From contig JSYX01000465.1 of assembly GCA_000787465.1 (NCBI GenBank), positions 1 through 28,190 of the forward strand: a stretch of DNA of 28,190 nt, given 5' to 3'. The stretch comes from Thermomucor indicae-seudaticae (taxonomy: Eukaryota > Mucoromycota > Mucoromycetes > Mucorales > Lichtheimiaceae). The notes under the pieces are model-generated. The model searched no databases. It saw nothing but the letters and a program-made list of their open reading frames with translations, and was not told the origin of the DNA. A program made the position numbers and the translations under genes. Shown here piece by piece: positions 1-11,320 of the stretch (its first letter is position 1; each line of letters begins with the position of its first letter).

Positions 1-21
1 ATTTCGATTTCACCGTAAATC

Positions 22-27
22 TTTATT
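22..27 (-). terminator. poly(A) signal of pyruvate kinase gene
   Basis: AATAAA on the minus strand, about 105 bp past the pyruvate kinase stop codon. Position and orientation fit a cleavage/polyadenylation signal; this is sequence evidence only. Confidence 0.5.
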
Positions 28-130
28 AAAGCATGGCGCAAATTTCACTTGATGTTGACGCAAATACTACCCGGAGGACGCAGAAGTTTATTCAAAAAAT
101 CAATAAATCTTTTCACATTGAAGAAAGAGA

Positions 131-1812
131 CTATGCAGCAATCAAGATACGGATAGTGTTGGTGTTACCAAGACCACCTTTCCATCCCTGGACAATCACA
201 ACCGAGTCGTTGGACTTTATGAGCCCGGACTTTTTGGATTGGGCGATACCCCACCTAATGCGTGCTTCAACGTCATCCCGCCAATCGGGCAATATGTCTT
301 TCCGGTAAATGAAAGGGAACACGCCACGGTGCAAGTGCGACTGGCGCGCTGTTTCTTCGTTGCGCGTGACGACCACGATCGGTTGTGAGGGCCGGTACTT
401 GCTCGCCAATCGAGCTGTATGGCCCGATTTGGTGAGCACAAGGATAGCGCCTGCGTTCTGTTCAGCTGCTGCCGACACAGCTGCGCACGCGATGGTCTCA
501 GTCGTATCGGTTGGCCACGGCGTCAACGAGCGTAGTTCGTTAAAAAGTGGCGGGTAGCAAATGACCGATTCGGCGAGGACGCACGTCGCCGCCATCGTTT
601 GGACGGCTTCGACCGGATAAGAGCCCTTGGCCGTTTCTCCAGACAACATAACCAGATCCGCACCATCCAGCACAGCGTTGGCCACGTCCGAGACCTCCGC
701 CCGTGTGGGTCGTGGATTATACGTCATCGACTCGAGCATCTGCGTCGCGCACGCCACCGGTTTGCCAACCAAATTGCATTTGGCAGTCATCATCTTTTGG
801 GCGACAAAGACGCGTTCGCACGGGATCTCGATCCCCATATCGCCGCGAGCAATCATGATGCCGTCCGCTTCGGCCAAGATATCGTCAAAGTTTTCGCACC
901 CCTGGTGGTTCTCGACTTTGCAAATGATCTTGATGTTTTCACCGCGTTCGCCCAGTGTACGCCGAATGTCCTTGACGTCTTGACCTCGCCGAATGAAGGA
1001 CGCAAAGATCATGTCCACGCCATGCTGGACGCCCCACTTGAGGTCGTTCTTGTCCTTCTCGGAAAGCGCGGGCAGGTCGACGGGTGCCTTGGGCAAATTG
1101 ACGCCCTTGCGCGAGGCTAGCTTGCCACTGTTCATCGCTCGTACCTTGACACAAGCATCCTTTTCGCTTTTTTCTAGCACCTTGAATGAAAGCGTACCAT
1201 CGTCCACGTAGATGGTTTTGCCGGCTTGCATGACTTTAGGCAAGTTCTTGTAGTCGACATACATCACCTTGTCGTCACATTGTGTTTCGTACTGGTCGTC
1301 GACTGTGATGATCATTTCGTGGCCTTTGGAGATCGGGATATCTTTTTGGTCTCGCATCACGCCTGTGCGTATTTCAGGGCCCTCGGTGTCGAGTGCAATG
1401 GCTAGCGCTTTCTCTGGGCGTTCTATACATCAATCGCTAAGTTTAGCTCACGTTGCTTTTTCTAATCTACGAGGTTTCGTTTCAACGGGGACCTGCTGCA
1501 GCCGCCCGCGCATTGTTTAACACGGACTCGTGGTACTGGGAATATTTCGTCAGCGATTATTTGTATCTAAAAGTCCATCGTTCGCTTGGTAAATACACCA
1601 TAATCGCCGTGAGAGAAGTTCATTCGAACAATATTCATGCCCGCGTCCATCAAGTCGACCATTTTCTCGGTGCTGTTCGTTGCAGGGCCGATGGTGCAAA
1701 TGATGGACGTCTTTCGATTGTTTTTCGGCTCGATATCGACGTCCATCCCCGCAATCCATTGCATAGTAAATTGAATAGGTGCTGGAGGTATTGAACCACT
1801 GGACGAGAACAT
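131..1812 (-). CDS. PYK1: pyruvate kinase
   Basis: Pyruvate kinase makes pyruvate and ATP from phosphoenolpyruvate and ADP, the last glycolytic step, in the cytosol. I read three exons: 1812-1597, 1535-1493 and 1422-131, giving 516 aa (yeast enzyme about 500). Seen motifs: [13 protein letters not shown] and [12 protein letters not shown] with substrate residues R63 and N65, [12 protein letters not shown] (about 96-107), the active-site ICKVENHQG with K255 and E257, the metal-binding [10 protein letters not shown] with D281, ATQMLESM with T313, [16 protein letters not shown], and the C-terminal effector loops [15 protein letters not shown] and [11 protein letters not shown]. The second intron uses a weak donor (CAG|GTCCCC), but only that donor keeps frame into [15 protein letters not shown]. 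The start at 1812 is the first ATG of the exon 1 frame and gives a short N-terminal extension as in other fungal enzymes. All catalytic residues I can place are kept, so it should be active. Confidence 0.96.
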
Positions 1813-2338
1813 TATCAGCTAACGTAAAGAAGGAAAAAAGGGAGTGTGATTTCCTATTACCGGCCTTTGATGATTCTTTCTTCAAATGCGCATGGGGACG
1901 GGGAAAGGTTAGCCATGGGTTTTCTGCACACTTACAAAACTCAACATCATACCTGTCGATAACATATAGTCCATTTAGGTACATAGTCCAGTCATTCATG
2001 CATGCTGATTCCCCGAAGTCGGTAAACCAATCAGTCACACAGTTAGCAAGTAATAGACGCCTTGACCAGGACCGCATCAACAGCTTTCAGACGAGCATTC
2101 TTTTGACCTCAGTTTGATTGATCGTTTCTCTCTTTTTTCTAGCAAAGATATTTTCGTTTCACTCTTGTCCATGATATGATAAACAGGTGACGAACCCAGT
2201 CTTTGTCAAGACGTGGTACAAAAATAGACTTTACAGGTTGCACGAGAGCAGCATTCGAAAATAAACACGATAAAGCAAATCAATGACCCATTTCGTTCTT
2301 CCTCCTCCTTCCCCTCCTTTCTTCCTTTTTGTGTTCCA
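1813..2338. promoter_or_regulatory. divergent intergenic region, pyruvate kinase / orphan gene
   Basis: About 525 bp between the pyruvate kinase start (leftward) and the orphan-gene start (rightward). It must hold both promoters. The right part is pyrimidine-rich on the plus strand (stretches of TTCCTCCTCC and TTTCTTCC at about 2295-2335), as is usual just upstream of fungal start codons. No specific operator or convincing TATA box was identified. Confidence 0.4.
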
Positions 2339-4199
2339 ATGTCTCTGGACACTAATAATGTTACAGTCTCTCTTTCTCGCCTCGCCCTAGCCAAAGCCAT
2401 CAAGACTCCTGACGCAGACGAACCAGAAGCAGAATCATGGACAAAAAGCGTCATATTTAATCAATCGCATGTTTCTGAATCTATGCGCAAGAGTATCTTG
2501 TTTCCTTCTGGTCAGCAACAACGGATGCCGCCAGCCAGACAGCAACCACAAAGACAGTCCTTTTATCCCACCAACAACAGCCAACGAAGCAGCTCCCCTC
2601 ATCTTGTTGATTCTGATTCGGCGGCATCGCCATCTCTCGAGCAGCATTCCATTACGCCAAGTTCAGGCAGTATTGTTACTCCTAGCGAGAGAAATTACAT
2701 CCCAAGCACTACGAGACCAGGTAATCTATTCTAATTGACAAAAATGGCGGGTGGCACAAAAAGAAATTAATTCCGGGGATACTGCCAGATATGCTACCGA
2801 AGAGTTCGCAATATGCCAGTGACGACGACGACGATAAAGATGAAGAGGGGGAAATTGAAGAAGAAGAAGACGATGATAAAGAAAGCACGGATGGAGTCGG
2901 ATTATTTGCACCATCACCACGTATAACGCTATCATTCAAGGAAAGCAGTCCTAGACCGGAACACGTTTCACGGTCGTCACCACCCGTGCTGCCACCTATC
3001 AATCTGTCGCTCAATGAGGGATCATCGAGACAACCTCCTCGCTCGGTCAGGAACAGAACAAGTCAATATCTGCCTCCTGCGAGTGATGACGAGGACGAAG
3101 AAGACGACGAGAGCGTCGGAGATGATAATGACGACGATGATGGTACAGTAGTTTTTAGGAACCACGTGTAGCACTAGCGCGTTCGCGCGGTTCTGACTAC
3201 CATTTTTAAGAATCCCAGGAGGACATGAAAGCGCGCCGAATGTCTACGCTGCGGCAGCTTGAGCGAGGTCCTAGTGTCCATAAACGATCCAGGTCCCACA
3301 GTGACTTGAATCCGCTACAAAATCCGTATGTTGGCCAAAACGACAAGTCAGACGCCATTGAGCGTTGGCGACAAGGTGTTGCGACACAACAACAGTCCAT
3401 GGAAGAGGAAGATAATAACAGTAGTCTGCGTTCGTCTATGGGATCATTTATGCGACCACCACAACAGCAGAGACGATCCAGACAATCGACCATGGGATCC
3501 ATGGACTATCATAATAATATGATGATGATGCCGATGCCGCCTCAAATGCAATGGCAGATGCAACAACAAATGGTCCAGATCCAGCAATATCAACAGCAAC
3601 AATGGCAGCAGGACAATCGCAAGAGTGTCTCAGCCATGGACTTGCTCACCCAGATCGAAAAGGAAAAGCAGGATTCATCTCCATCACGTTCCAAACCGAA
3701 AGCCATCGCCGCTGGCGAAAGATCTATTCAAGGTGGTCTCTTGAGCCGTTTGCCACCCAAGAATACGCACAGTATGAACTTCCAGCAATTGCAGCAAACG
3801 GATGCCCGAATGCGTGCGAGTCCAAGTGAACTGACGCTTGCCAATTCCACGTCGCAACGTGTACCAAGGGAAAACAAGAGCGGCAAGAAGAAAATGACGA
3901 GCACGGATGCACGCCGGCGGTCAGAAATGATTAAAAGTGAGAGTGTGCCCAATCTCTGTCCTAGCAAATCTACACCATCACCCCTCCATAGTAGTAGTAG
4001 TAGTAGACATTCCCGCATGATGTACAACGGCGGTGGAGGACCGTTCTTTGCGCCACCCGCCATGGTCATGATGCCGCCCAACAATCAGCCGCTACCCTAT
4101 CCTGCCGCCGCCGGAGGAGGACGACCCATGAGCGTCATGTATAACCCAGCCATGAACTGGCCTGGCTGCTCTTCCTCCTCTTCGTCCACCTACCGCTAG
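2339..4199 (+). CDS. orphan low-complexity Ser/Gln/Met-rich protein
   Basis: I do not recognise this protein. Three exons, 2339-2720, 2789-3142 and 3211-4199, join in frame to 574 aa. The introns are short (68 nt each). The N-terminal third is Ser/Pro/Gln-rich. Residues of exon 2 carry two acidic blocks (ASDDDDDKDEEGEIEEEEDD and SDDEDEEDDESVGDDNDDDD). The third exon has basic/Ser stretches (HKRSRSHSDL, RRSRQSTMGS), a Met/Gln-rich segment (MPMPPQMQWQMQQQMVQIQQ) followed by more Gln, and a Gly/Pro/Ser-rich tail ending CSSSSSSTYR. There is no transmembrane segment, signal peptide or recognisable fold. The composition resembles intrinsically disordered nuclear or RNP proteins, but that is only inference. 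The exon 2 donor could instead be GTAGTT three bases on, with acceptor CCCAG|GAGGAC, which changes a few residues only. It lies head-to-tail upstream of SPT5. Confidence 0.65.
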
Positions 4200-4361
4200 A
4201 GTATTGTTTCCTACTTGCAGTGTTTAAGTACACAGTCCAATAATAATAACGTTTTTTACCCTCTTTCCATAATTGGTCCGCGTATTCAAAAGGCACAGTC
4301 CGATCAAAGGCGGCATTTTTCCCCAATCTGTCTCTCTTTTCTTTTTGCGCCGAAATCAACA

Positions 4362-7300
4362 ATGAAAAAGTCACCAAAGACAGCAGAATTTATTGAAGAC
4401 GAGGTGGAGGAGGATGACGCCCATTATGACGAGGAAGAAGAAGACGTAGAGGAAGAGGAGGAGGAGGAAGAGGAAGAAGAAGAAGACGAAGAGGAAGAGG
4501 AGGACGAAGAAGAAGTAAGTGATCGTGTACATGCAGCTTACCACTGATTCGTTTTCCATTGACCTGCTTCTTTGCAGCGTCCACGGAAAAGAATGGTCAA
4601 TCCCTTCATTGACGAAATGGCACTTGTCGATGAAGATGAAGAAGAAGAGGAGGAAGAAGAAGAGTATGGTCGAGAAGGTTAGTTGGCCCACGGATCTTAA
4701 TGACGACTCAAGAACTGACATGACGGAAACAAAATTTCATAGATGGATTCATCGATGAAGAAATCGAAGAGATCTCGCCAGAGGAGGCGACCATGCAGCG
4801 TCGTCATTTGGATCTTGATCTCCGGAGGCGCGAGATGGAAGGCATGGACGAAATGGATATGGCAGCCCATTATCAGAAAAAATACGGGGGTCGGCGTACG
4901 CTGCAACCGTTTCGGTCGTCTGAAGAAGTGCCGCAGCAATTACTGTTACCGAGCGTCAGCGATCCCAACTTGTGGATGGTCAAGTGCAAGCCCGGCAAGG
5001 AACGTGATGTGGTTATGGCCATTATGAAGCGTGCCGTTGACCGGGTGCGTTCCAACAATCCATTGGGCACCTATTCGGCGTTTGCCAGAGAATCGCTCAA
5101 GGGTTACGTCTATATCGAAGCTCGCAAATTAGCCCATGTGCAACAGGCCATTGCCAATATGCCCTTTATTTACCACACGACGCTCATGCTGGTCCCTATC
5201 AAGGATATGGTGGACTCCATCAATATACAGAGGAAGGAAGCAGAGATACCTGTGGATGGATGGGTGCGTGTCAAACGTGGGAAATACGCTGGCGATTTGG
5301 CCAAAGTCGTCGAAGTCGCGGATTCGCAGGATACAGCGGTCGTCAGACTTATCCCACGATTGGACTTTGATAATCCGACGAAAGAAGGTGGCGACGATTC
5401 GGACCGAAAACGCAAAAGAGGAGGAACGGATTCTCGGCCACCGGCTCGATTATTCCACCCGGAGCGGTTACCCAAAAAATTGATGGGCCAACTACAAAAG
5501 AAGGGGCCTTATTGGGTATTGGGAAATGATCAGTTCAGAGAGGGCTATCTGGAAAAGAGTGTAAAGGTTTCGGCATTGCAAATTGAAGACGTCAGCCCGT
5601 CACTTGAAGAGATCACAAAGTTCGTTGGAGACGCCGATAGCACTGCAAGTTTCGTTAACCGTAGTTTGGACCTGGCGGCAGCATCGCTGCAAGCTGTGAA
5701 TGATGCGCAAGCTTCAACGTTTCTTCAGCCTGGCGATAAAGTGGAAGTCATCGAAGGTGATATGCTCAACTGTGTTGGAGTCATTGAGGAAGTGAACGAC
5801 ACTTCGGTCGCGGTTTCTCTCAATGTGGATGGTTCAACGAAAAGAGTGACTCTTCCTTCACGGCAAGTCCGCAAAAAGTTTAATCCAGGTGACCACGTCA
5901 AAGTGATCCACGGTATCCGAAAAGACGAGAGTGGTATGATTGTCAGGGTTGATGGCAACGTCGTGACAATGGTCTCGGATGCTTCACTGGAGGAAGTCAA
6001 GGTGTTTGCCAAGGACCTGCGCGAAGCAGCCGAAGTATCAACAGGAAAGACTAGCCTTGGTAATTTTGAGCTGCACGATCTTGTCCAACTTGACTTCCAT
6101 ACAGTTGGCGTCATCATCAAGATTGAAAAATCGACAGTCAAAGTCATGACACAAGATGGAGACGTGCGGACGATGGAGCCCCATCAGATAACAAATAAAC
6201 GAAGTAGCAAGCAAGCGTTTGCAACCGATGCATTTGGAAACAGTATCAGTTCGGGCGATACCGTTATAGAAATCGAAGGCAAACGGCGAAAATGTACCAT
6301 CTTACATCTTTACAGAAACCTCGCGTTTCTGCATTCTCGCGAGAACATGGATGATTTCGGCGTATGGGTTGCGCCGACGCGAATGATAGCAAACATGTCG
6401 GCAAGGAATCGTAATGGAATGGTTGCACCACAACCTCAACCACCTATGATGCGCGGTGGCCCTGATGGCAGAGGGCGCGGCCGTGGAGCACCGCGTGGTG
6501 GATTTGCCGGACGAGGCAGAGGTGGCCGTGACAACCTTATATCCAAGACAGTGCGAGTTACAAAGGGCCCACATAAAGGATATATGGGCATTGTCAAAGA
6601 CACCACCGACAGTATGGCCCGTGTTGAGCTGCATACCAACTGCAAAGTGATCAATGTAGAAAAAGATAAGCTGGTTCTTGTCGACGCGCAAGGATCTGTC
6701 ATTGGTCCAGTCGTGAACCCTGACAGAATGCCCACGGATGCCAGCTTTGACACTCGTCGACCAACAACACCTCGGCGCTTCGGCGACGGCGGCATGACGC
6801 CCCGTCATTATCCCTCTGGAGCTCAGACGCCTGCCTGGAACTCCAGTGCACGTACCCCAAATCCATACACTGCTGACGGCGCCAGAACCCCAGCTTGGGA
6901 TTTGGGTAGCAAGACGGCTAACGTGCACGGCTCCAAAACGCCCGCTTGGGATTCTGGCAGCAAAACTCCGGCATGGCAATCCGATTCACATTGGAACGCG
7001 GGAGCCCGTACTCCAGCATATAACGACTTTGGAAATAGGCACTCGGATCGTGAAGTGGCACCGACTCCTGCTCCTCAACCACTGGCGCCTCCAACTCCTG
7101 GAGCAAATCTGCCGCCTGCAACACCGGCAGCAGTAAGTGCTCCTACTCCTGCTCCCCATCTAATTCCATCAACACCAGCCATTCCGTCCACACCCGCCAG
7201 TTCATTACAACCACAAACACCGTTCATGCCTACAGGAGGAGACTATAGTCATATTGAAGAACAAGGTAAGTTAGACTTTTACCAGGACAGAAATATTGAG

Positions 7301-7682
7301 AAATTTATGCGTCATGCTAGGTGAAGATTCTTCGGATTGGCCAATTGAAGATATAGAAGTGAAGATCACTTCATCATATGGATCCGTTCCCAAGGGTGCC
7401 CTGGCGTCTGTTATTTCTGTCGACAGCAGCTCAAGAACGTGCAAAGTGCAGCTTAATGATAGTCAAGAAAAAGTGGAGGTTCCGTTTGACAATATGGAGC
7501 CTGTGCGACCTAGCAAGAAGGACCCTGTCAAAGTATTACTTGGTCAGCACCGAGGTAACATTGGTTCGTTGATTGGTGTCGATGGTCATGACGGTATCCT
7601 ACGGTTGAAGGGCCAAGGCACGGGATTCAAGTTTGTCAGCATCAACCATGTTGGGAAATATACCGGCACAGAGGAGATTTAG
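4362..7682 (+). CDS. SPT5: transcription elongation factor SPT5
   Basis: Spt5 is the large DSIF subunit. With Spt4 it clamps RNA polymerase II to support processive elongation and recruits RNA-processing factors in the nucleus. Four exons, 4362-4514, 4578-4677, 4743-7265 and 7321-7682, give 1045 aa (yeast 1063). Order: a strongly acidic N-terminus (about 5-80); the NGN domain that binds Spt4, from about 158 (NLWMVKCKPGKERDVV, GYVYIEARKLAHVQQAI); KOW modules near 256 (GWVRVKRGKYAGDLAKVVEV), 411 (GDKVEVIEGD), 463 (GDHVKVIHG), 525 and 683 (KTVRVTKGPHKGYMGIVKD); an RGG-rich linker (GRGRGRGAPRGG); and C-terminal repeats at about 780-845 of the type G-[SA]-[RK]-TPAW-[DN], targets of Bur1/Cdk9-type kinases in other fungi. 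After a TP-rich stretch the last exon encodes a further KOW-like domain (VKVLLGQHRGNIGSLIGVDG). Each junction conserves phase. A longer reading to 7324 without the last intron would lose this domain. Confidence 0.97.
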
Positions 7683-7701
7683 TTCTTTTTGCTTTGAGCG
7701 C

Positions 7702-7707
7702 AATAAA
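7702..7707 (+). terminator. poly(A) signal of SPT5
   Basis: AATAAA 20 bp past the SPT5 stop codon on the plus strand. It sits inside the 35-bp gap before the convergent GUP1 stop, so cleavage downstream of it would fall opposite the GUP1 coding exon. Confidence 0.5.
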
Positions 7708-7717
7708 TGTAGTATTT

Positions 7718-9961
7718 TCACATTTTCCATTTAGGATCACCACGTCGTTTTTCATCCTCTCGAATTTCAAACATGATTTGTACTGCTATAAACAGACATA
7801 CAGAAACTGTGACCAAGAAAAGGAGTCCTATATATCATCATCAGTCAACGGGAAAGGGAAAAGATGTTAAGAGCTTATTACCATCTGTTGTACCAAAGAT
7901 GTGTTGCAGCATATCCCACATACCATCGACGCCGACGCAGAATCCGACCAAGTTGGCTATCATCATCATGAGAATGTTCGCGACAGCGCCGATGCCGCAT
8001 ACTAAGCGATAGTACGGCTTATTTCCAAACTGGAAGGAAGTGATGATTTAGACTTGTTAGATAACGATTTTAGCCAGGCAGTTTTTACCTTCTTGAAGGG
8101 AAAGAGGCGGGAGGCGACGAGTTCCGGCAGCAGGAACAGACAAATGAGCCAACCCCAGGCCAGCAGTTTCAGTTCGATATCATGCCAGAGAGCCACAAAA
8201 GTGAAAACGGGCCAAATGTTGAACAAGATGTATTCAGACCCACCCAAGGGCACGAAAATGTAGCGGACCGTCCAACGGTTAAAGGAACGATGCCAGCTCT
8301 TCCAGAACCGTTGCGCCGAGAAATTGTTGCTCATGCACCGGATCATGTTTTCCTCCGTAAACACCCCGTCCGCAAGCCCCCACAGCCGAAAGAATCGCCA
8401 CGGGATCAACAGTTTCATCCAGATAATCACCAGATTGAAATACCCAATCATGCTCAACTCCAACGGCGTCGTTTCCACACGCCGCCACGCTTGCGCTTTG
8501 CTGATCGCGACCACGTACAGGTAGTGCAACACGAGCTCCATGACCAAGATCACGGCCGCAAGCCGCATGGCGTAGCCCAACACGAACCGACGGCTTATTT
8601 TGTTGGATGGGTATCGGATCTGTTTGTTGTTATTACTTGTCAGGAAATCATGTCCCCTCTCTACTCTGATATTACCTGAGAGATAAAGTCGTTAAAGGTC
8701 AGGATCGGACCACACAGATAAAGTGGCGCGTAAAGGACATAGGCCAAGAAATGGATATAGTTGTAGTCGGATGCAAAACACGGCATCGTGATTCGGTCCT
8801 TGTCTGTCAGAGGTCCGCCTAGGCGATCATCCTTCTTTAGCGTATACATATTTGAGTTATTCACTTTCTGTTTCGTCGTATGTATTCGTTCACAAAACAC
8901 ACACATACCTCATATTCGGATCTTGGTTTCTGGATTTGCCAGTAATAGTCCATGTTGAACGAAATAAGACGTAGCATCACAAAGTTGAACGAAATATGCC
9001 ACCGTGGATGAACACCTTCATACTCGTCCTGAAGCCCGGTTAGAGTATTAGCCAAACGAGCCGCGGATCTACGTACCAGCCAGGCAAACGGAGGTCCTAG
9101 CACGGACCCGAATCGATACCCGCTATGCCACTCGTTTAAAAAGAGGATAGCAAGATTGTACACCCAAGACAAGACTGGGTTGAGCCTGGATCCGCCCGTG
9201 ACGCGACCGATCAGATAGCTACCTGTGACGATCGCAAGGATCTTGAAGATACTCGTACCATGCAGTAGGCTGACAAAAGCAAGTGATGAAAAGAGCATAA
9301 AGTAGATGCGATGCAAGGGTTGATGCGGTAATTTGACGGGTGTTGCTGTGATGAAGAGGCGGCGGTAAAGGTGACTGAGGCACAGGTACACGAGCGCAAG
9401 GAGGAGGAGGCGAGGGATGTTATCTCGAAATGTCGCGTATTGAGCATCACTATTATCCTACGCAGATTGCAGTGTTAATTGTTGTTATTATAAAGATAAA
9501 GTCGACATCGACGTACGACTTTGCGATGGCCTATCCAGCCATCAGACAGCAGGTGTTCATATTCGGCATAATGTGGATTATCGACTAAGACAGGCTAGGT
9601 GTGTTAAGACACAGACACGAAACGAAAGCGCACGTCGCTAAACCTGCCTGAACTAAGACGGTATGTGACATAAAACATGTAGGGAACAACGACGGCAAAA
9701 CACACATAGTAAAAGTAAAACTCTATACGCATAGTGCTGTTAAAGCGCGAGAACTACTGTGTCTGCCTTCTTTTCCTGACCTCGAGTCCTCCATCGAGGA
9801 GGAGAGCTCATGTTTTGATTATGCTGTAAAATAGGTGACGACAAATGGGATTCCTTCTCTTGATGATGAGACTCCATGGCGGATGGATTGTCGACTGAGG
9901 CTGCCTTTTCCATTCTCATGGCGTGCCTGATTTGAAGAAAGAAGCAACCCGCGTCGGTCAT
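7718..9961 (-). CDS. GUP1: GUP1-type membrane-bound O-acyltransferase (MBOAT)
   Basis: Gup1 is a multi-spanning ER membrane O-acyltransferase. In yeast it remodels the lipid of GPI anchors, with effects on glycerol uptake, rafts and the cell wall. I assemble eight exons: 9961-9781, 9722-9648, 9584-9517, 9457-8909, 8867-8676, 8619-8089, 8029-7882 and 7827-7718, giving 617 aa. Diagnostic pieces: PPRWRTREFYFYYVCF, HLLSDGWIGHRKV joined to DNSDAQYATFRDNIP, LRLISFNMDYYW, SDYNYIHFLAYVLYAPLY with GPILTFNDF, and the MBOAT core SWHRSFNRWTVRY (H465) with FVALWHDIELKLLAWGWL (active-site His about 501). The C-terminal tail is QIMFEIREDEKRRG. Many hydrophobic segments fit 10 or more membrane spans. The intron 9585-9647 is best read as GC-AG; an alternative GTGCGC donor adds several residues. 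The start at 9961 follows an in-frame stop; Met at 9919 is also possible. It is convergent with SPT5. Confidence 0.95.
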
Positions 9962-10027
9962 TGAATTTGTTTAACGGCATTCCCCATTTCCGGGTCCATG
10001 CAAGGTTCAGACGAAAAAGACCTATAT

Positions 10028-10033
10028 TTTATT
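10028..10033 (-). terminator. poly(A) signal of the C2H2 factor gene
   Basis: AATAAA on the minus strand about 35 bp past the stop codon of the zinc-finger gene. It lies in the short gap before the GUP1 start on the same strand. Confidence 0.45.
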
Positions 10034-10067
10034 AGAGACGGGAGGAAAGAAGATCATAGAAAAGAGT

Positions 10068-10928
10068 TTAAATATCTGTCAAAGTATCTGTATGCCAATT
10101 CGAAAGAATATCTTGTTGCTGGTGTTGCAGGGCTGTTGCCGAGCTGCTGGTGTTGACTTGGGGTAGCCGGTGAGGTGGGTATAGATGCAGATAGTGACGA
10201 CCAGTACTATTATTATTATTATTATTATTATGGTTACTGTGGTTATAGAACGGAGGCGGAGGATGGAACTCTGGTGGTTGATGATATAAGGCTGTGAATG
10301 TCGGATATGCATTGGGTAAGAGCAATGGCCCGCCCATGAGCGCGTTTCGCGGTGGCTGCTGATGCATAATAGGCGAGAATAATGCGGCGGTATCCTTGGC
10401 GGTGGCATCTTTCGTTGTGTGATCCAAGACATTATGCGTCGAGGCTGTCGTTGTTGTCGTCACCTCTGTGGGTGGTTCAAGTGCGTCTTGTTGTTGTGGT
10501 TGCGGTGATGCCGGCGAGGACAATCGATCATCACTACGATTACCAAGCATGTTGTTGTGTTTTGTAGTAGTAGTATCTTGCTTTTTCGGTTTGACAGCTG
10601 CTGCTGCTTCTGCTGCTTCATTATCACCCTGACTGTTTGTTTGTTCCGATTGTTTGGTAGTTCCTTTCGATTGCTGTTTAAACTTCTTTCGAAGATGGGT
10701 GCGATGATGTGCGTGTAGGTTATCCGAGCGACTGAATCGCTTGCCACAACCGGGGAATGGACACAAATGAGGTCTTTCACCCGTGTGGACCAACATATGA
10801 CGCTTCAAATGCTCGAATCGCTTGAAACTCCAGCCACAGTTCGGATAAATGCAGACGTGCCGACTCTGCTTCGTCGCTGTTGAAGAAGAAGATACCATGG
10901 CGGACGATCGTTGCTGCTGGTAATGCAT
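10068..10928 (-). CDS. C2H2 zinc-finger transcription factor, two fingers
   Basis: A single-exon protein of 286 aa, probably a nuclear sequence-specific DNA-binding regulator. Two adjacent C2H2 fingers lie near the N-terminus: C26/C31/H44/H48 and C56/C61/H74/H78, both with C-x4-C-x12-H-x3-H spacing, joined by the classical linker HTGERPH. Recognition helices contain [10 protein letters not shown] and [14 protein letters not shown], a combination common in fungal regulators of the Msn2/FlbC/Ste12-finger kind, but I cannot assign an orthologue. A basic segment ([10 protein letters not shown]) follows. The rest is disordered: Gln/Thr/Ala-rich, Pro-rich ([13 protein letters not shown]), a poly-Asn run and a His/Gln-rich end. 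Direction of regulation and targets are unknown. It is divergent from the calmodulin gene, with about 390 bp shared upstream. An extra upstream exon cannot be excluded, but the ATG at 10928 gives a complete-looking protein. Confidence 0.85.
   Translation of the reverse strand: MHYQQQRSSAMVSSSSTATKQSRHVCIYPNCGWSFKRFEHLKRHMLVHTGERPHLCPFPGCGKRFSRSDNLHAHHRTHLRKKFKQQSKGTTKQSEQTNSQGDNEAAEAAAAVKPKKQDTTTTKHNNMLGNRSDDRLSSPASPQPQQQDALEPPTEVTTTTTASTHNVLDHTTKDATAKDTAALFSPIMHQQPPRNALMGGPLLLPNAYPTFTALYHQPPEFHPPPPFYNHSNHNNNNNNNSTGRHYLHLYPPHRLPQVNTSSSATALQHQQQDILSNWHTDTLTDI
10206..10232. repeat. trinucleotide microsatellite (ATT/AAT)n
   Basis: About nine TAT/ATT units on the plus strand. On the coding (minus) strand of the C2H2 gene they are AAT codons giving the poly-Asn run of its tail. 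Length variation here would change only the Asn count. Confidence 0.9.
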
Positions 10929-11320
10929 ATAGAGTAGATGAAAAAGGGGGAAAGGAAAAAAAAGAGATAGATAATTGTTTATGTGTTGAAAGCCAAGAAT
11001 TCGTAAAGCGAGACTCAGTCCAAATCATGATGCACGACATCGAGCTGCAGGGAGTATGTATTAGTACCAGTCCATTAAAAACAAGAAAGTGTAAATGACA
11101 TTAATACTCTCTCGAATATGGTTTAATTGCTTTTGTATTATTATCCCTCCCCCCGTCCTTGTCTATTCACCCACCAAAAACCACCAGCTCTCGCGCGCGT
11201 TTTCCTTGATGCATTCATACGCACCGATTTGGCTTGCTTGTGTTACCAAATGACGGAAAGACCTGGTTCCATCGAAACGCTTCGGTCCCAAACTTTTTTC
11301 TGTCAGACGCCAATTGCACG
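10929..11320. promoter_or_regulatory. divergent promoter region, C2H2 factor / calmodulin
   Basis: About 390 bp between two divergent start codons. The calmodulin side has pyrimidine-rich plus-strand DNA (CCCTCCCCCCGTCC at about 11146) and an alternating CGCGCGCG-like patch near 11192. No specific operator was recognised. Confidence 0.4.

Noticed and set aside
599..1120. Open frame of 173 aa on the plus strand across the pyruvate kinase exon
   Set aside because: It is the antisense shadow of a strongly conserved coding exon and shows no family motif of its own.
1550..2080. Open frame of 176 aa on the minus strand overlapping pyruvate kinase exon 1
   Set aside because: Different frame from the real exon 1; the conserved CTIGPATNS and MNFSHG motifs are in the other frame.
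6302..6979. Open frame of 225 aa on the minus strand across SPT5
   Set aside because: Antisense of the KOW/CTR-coding exon with low-complexity, shadow-like composition; no domain.
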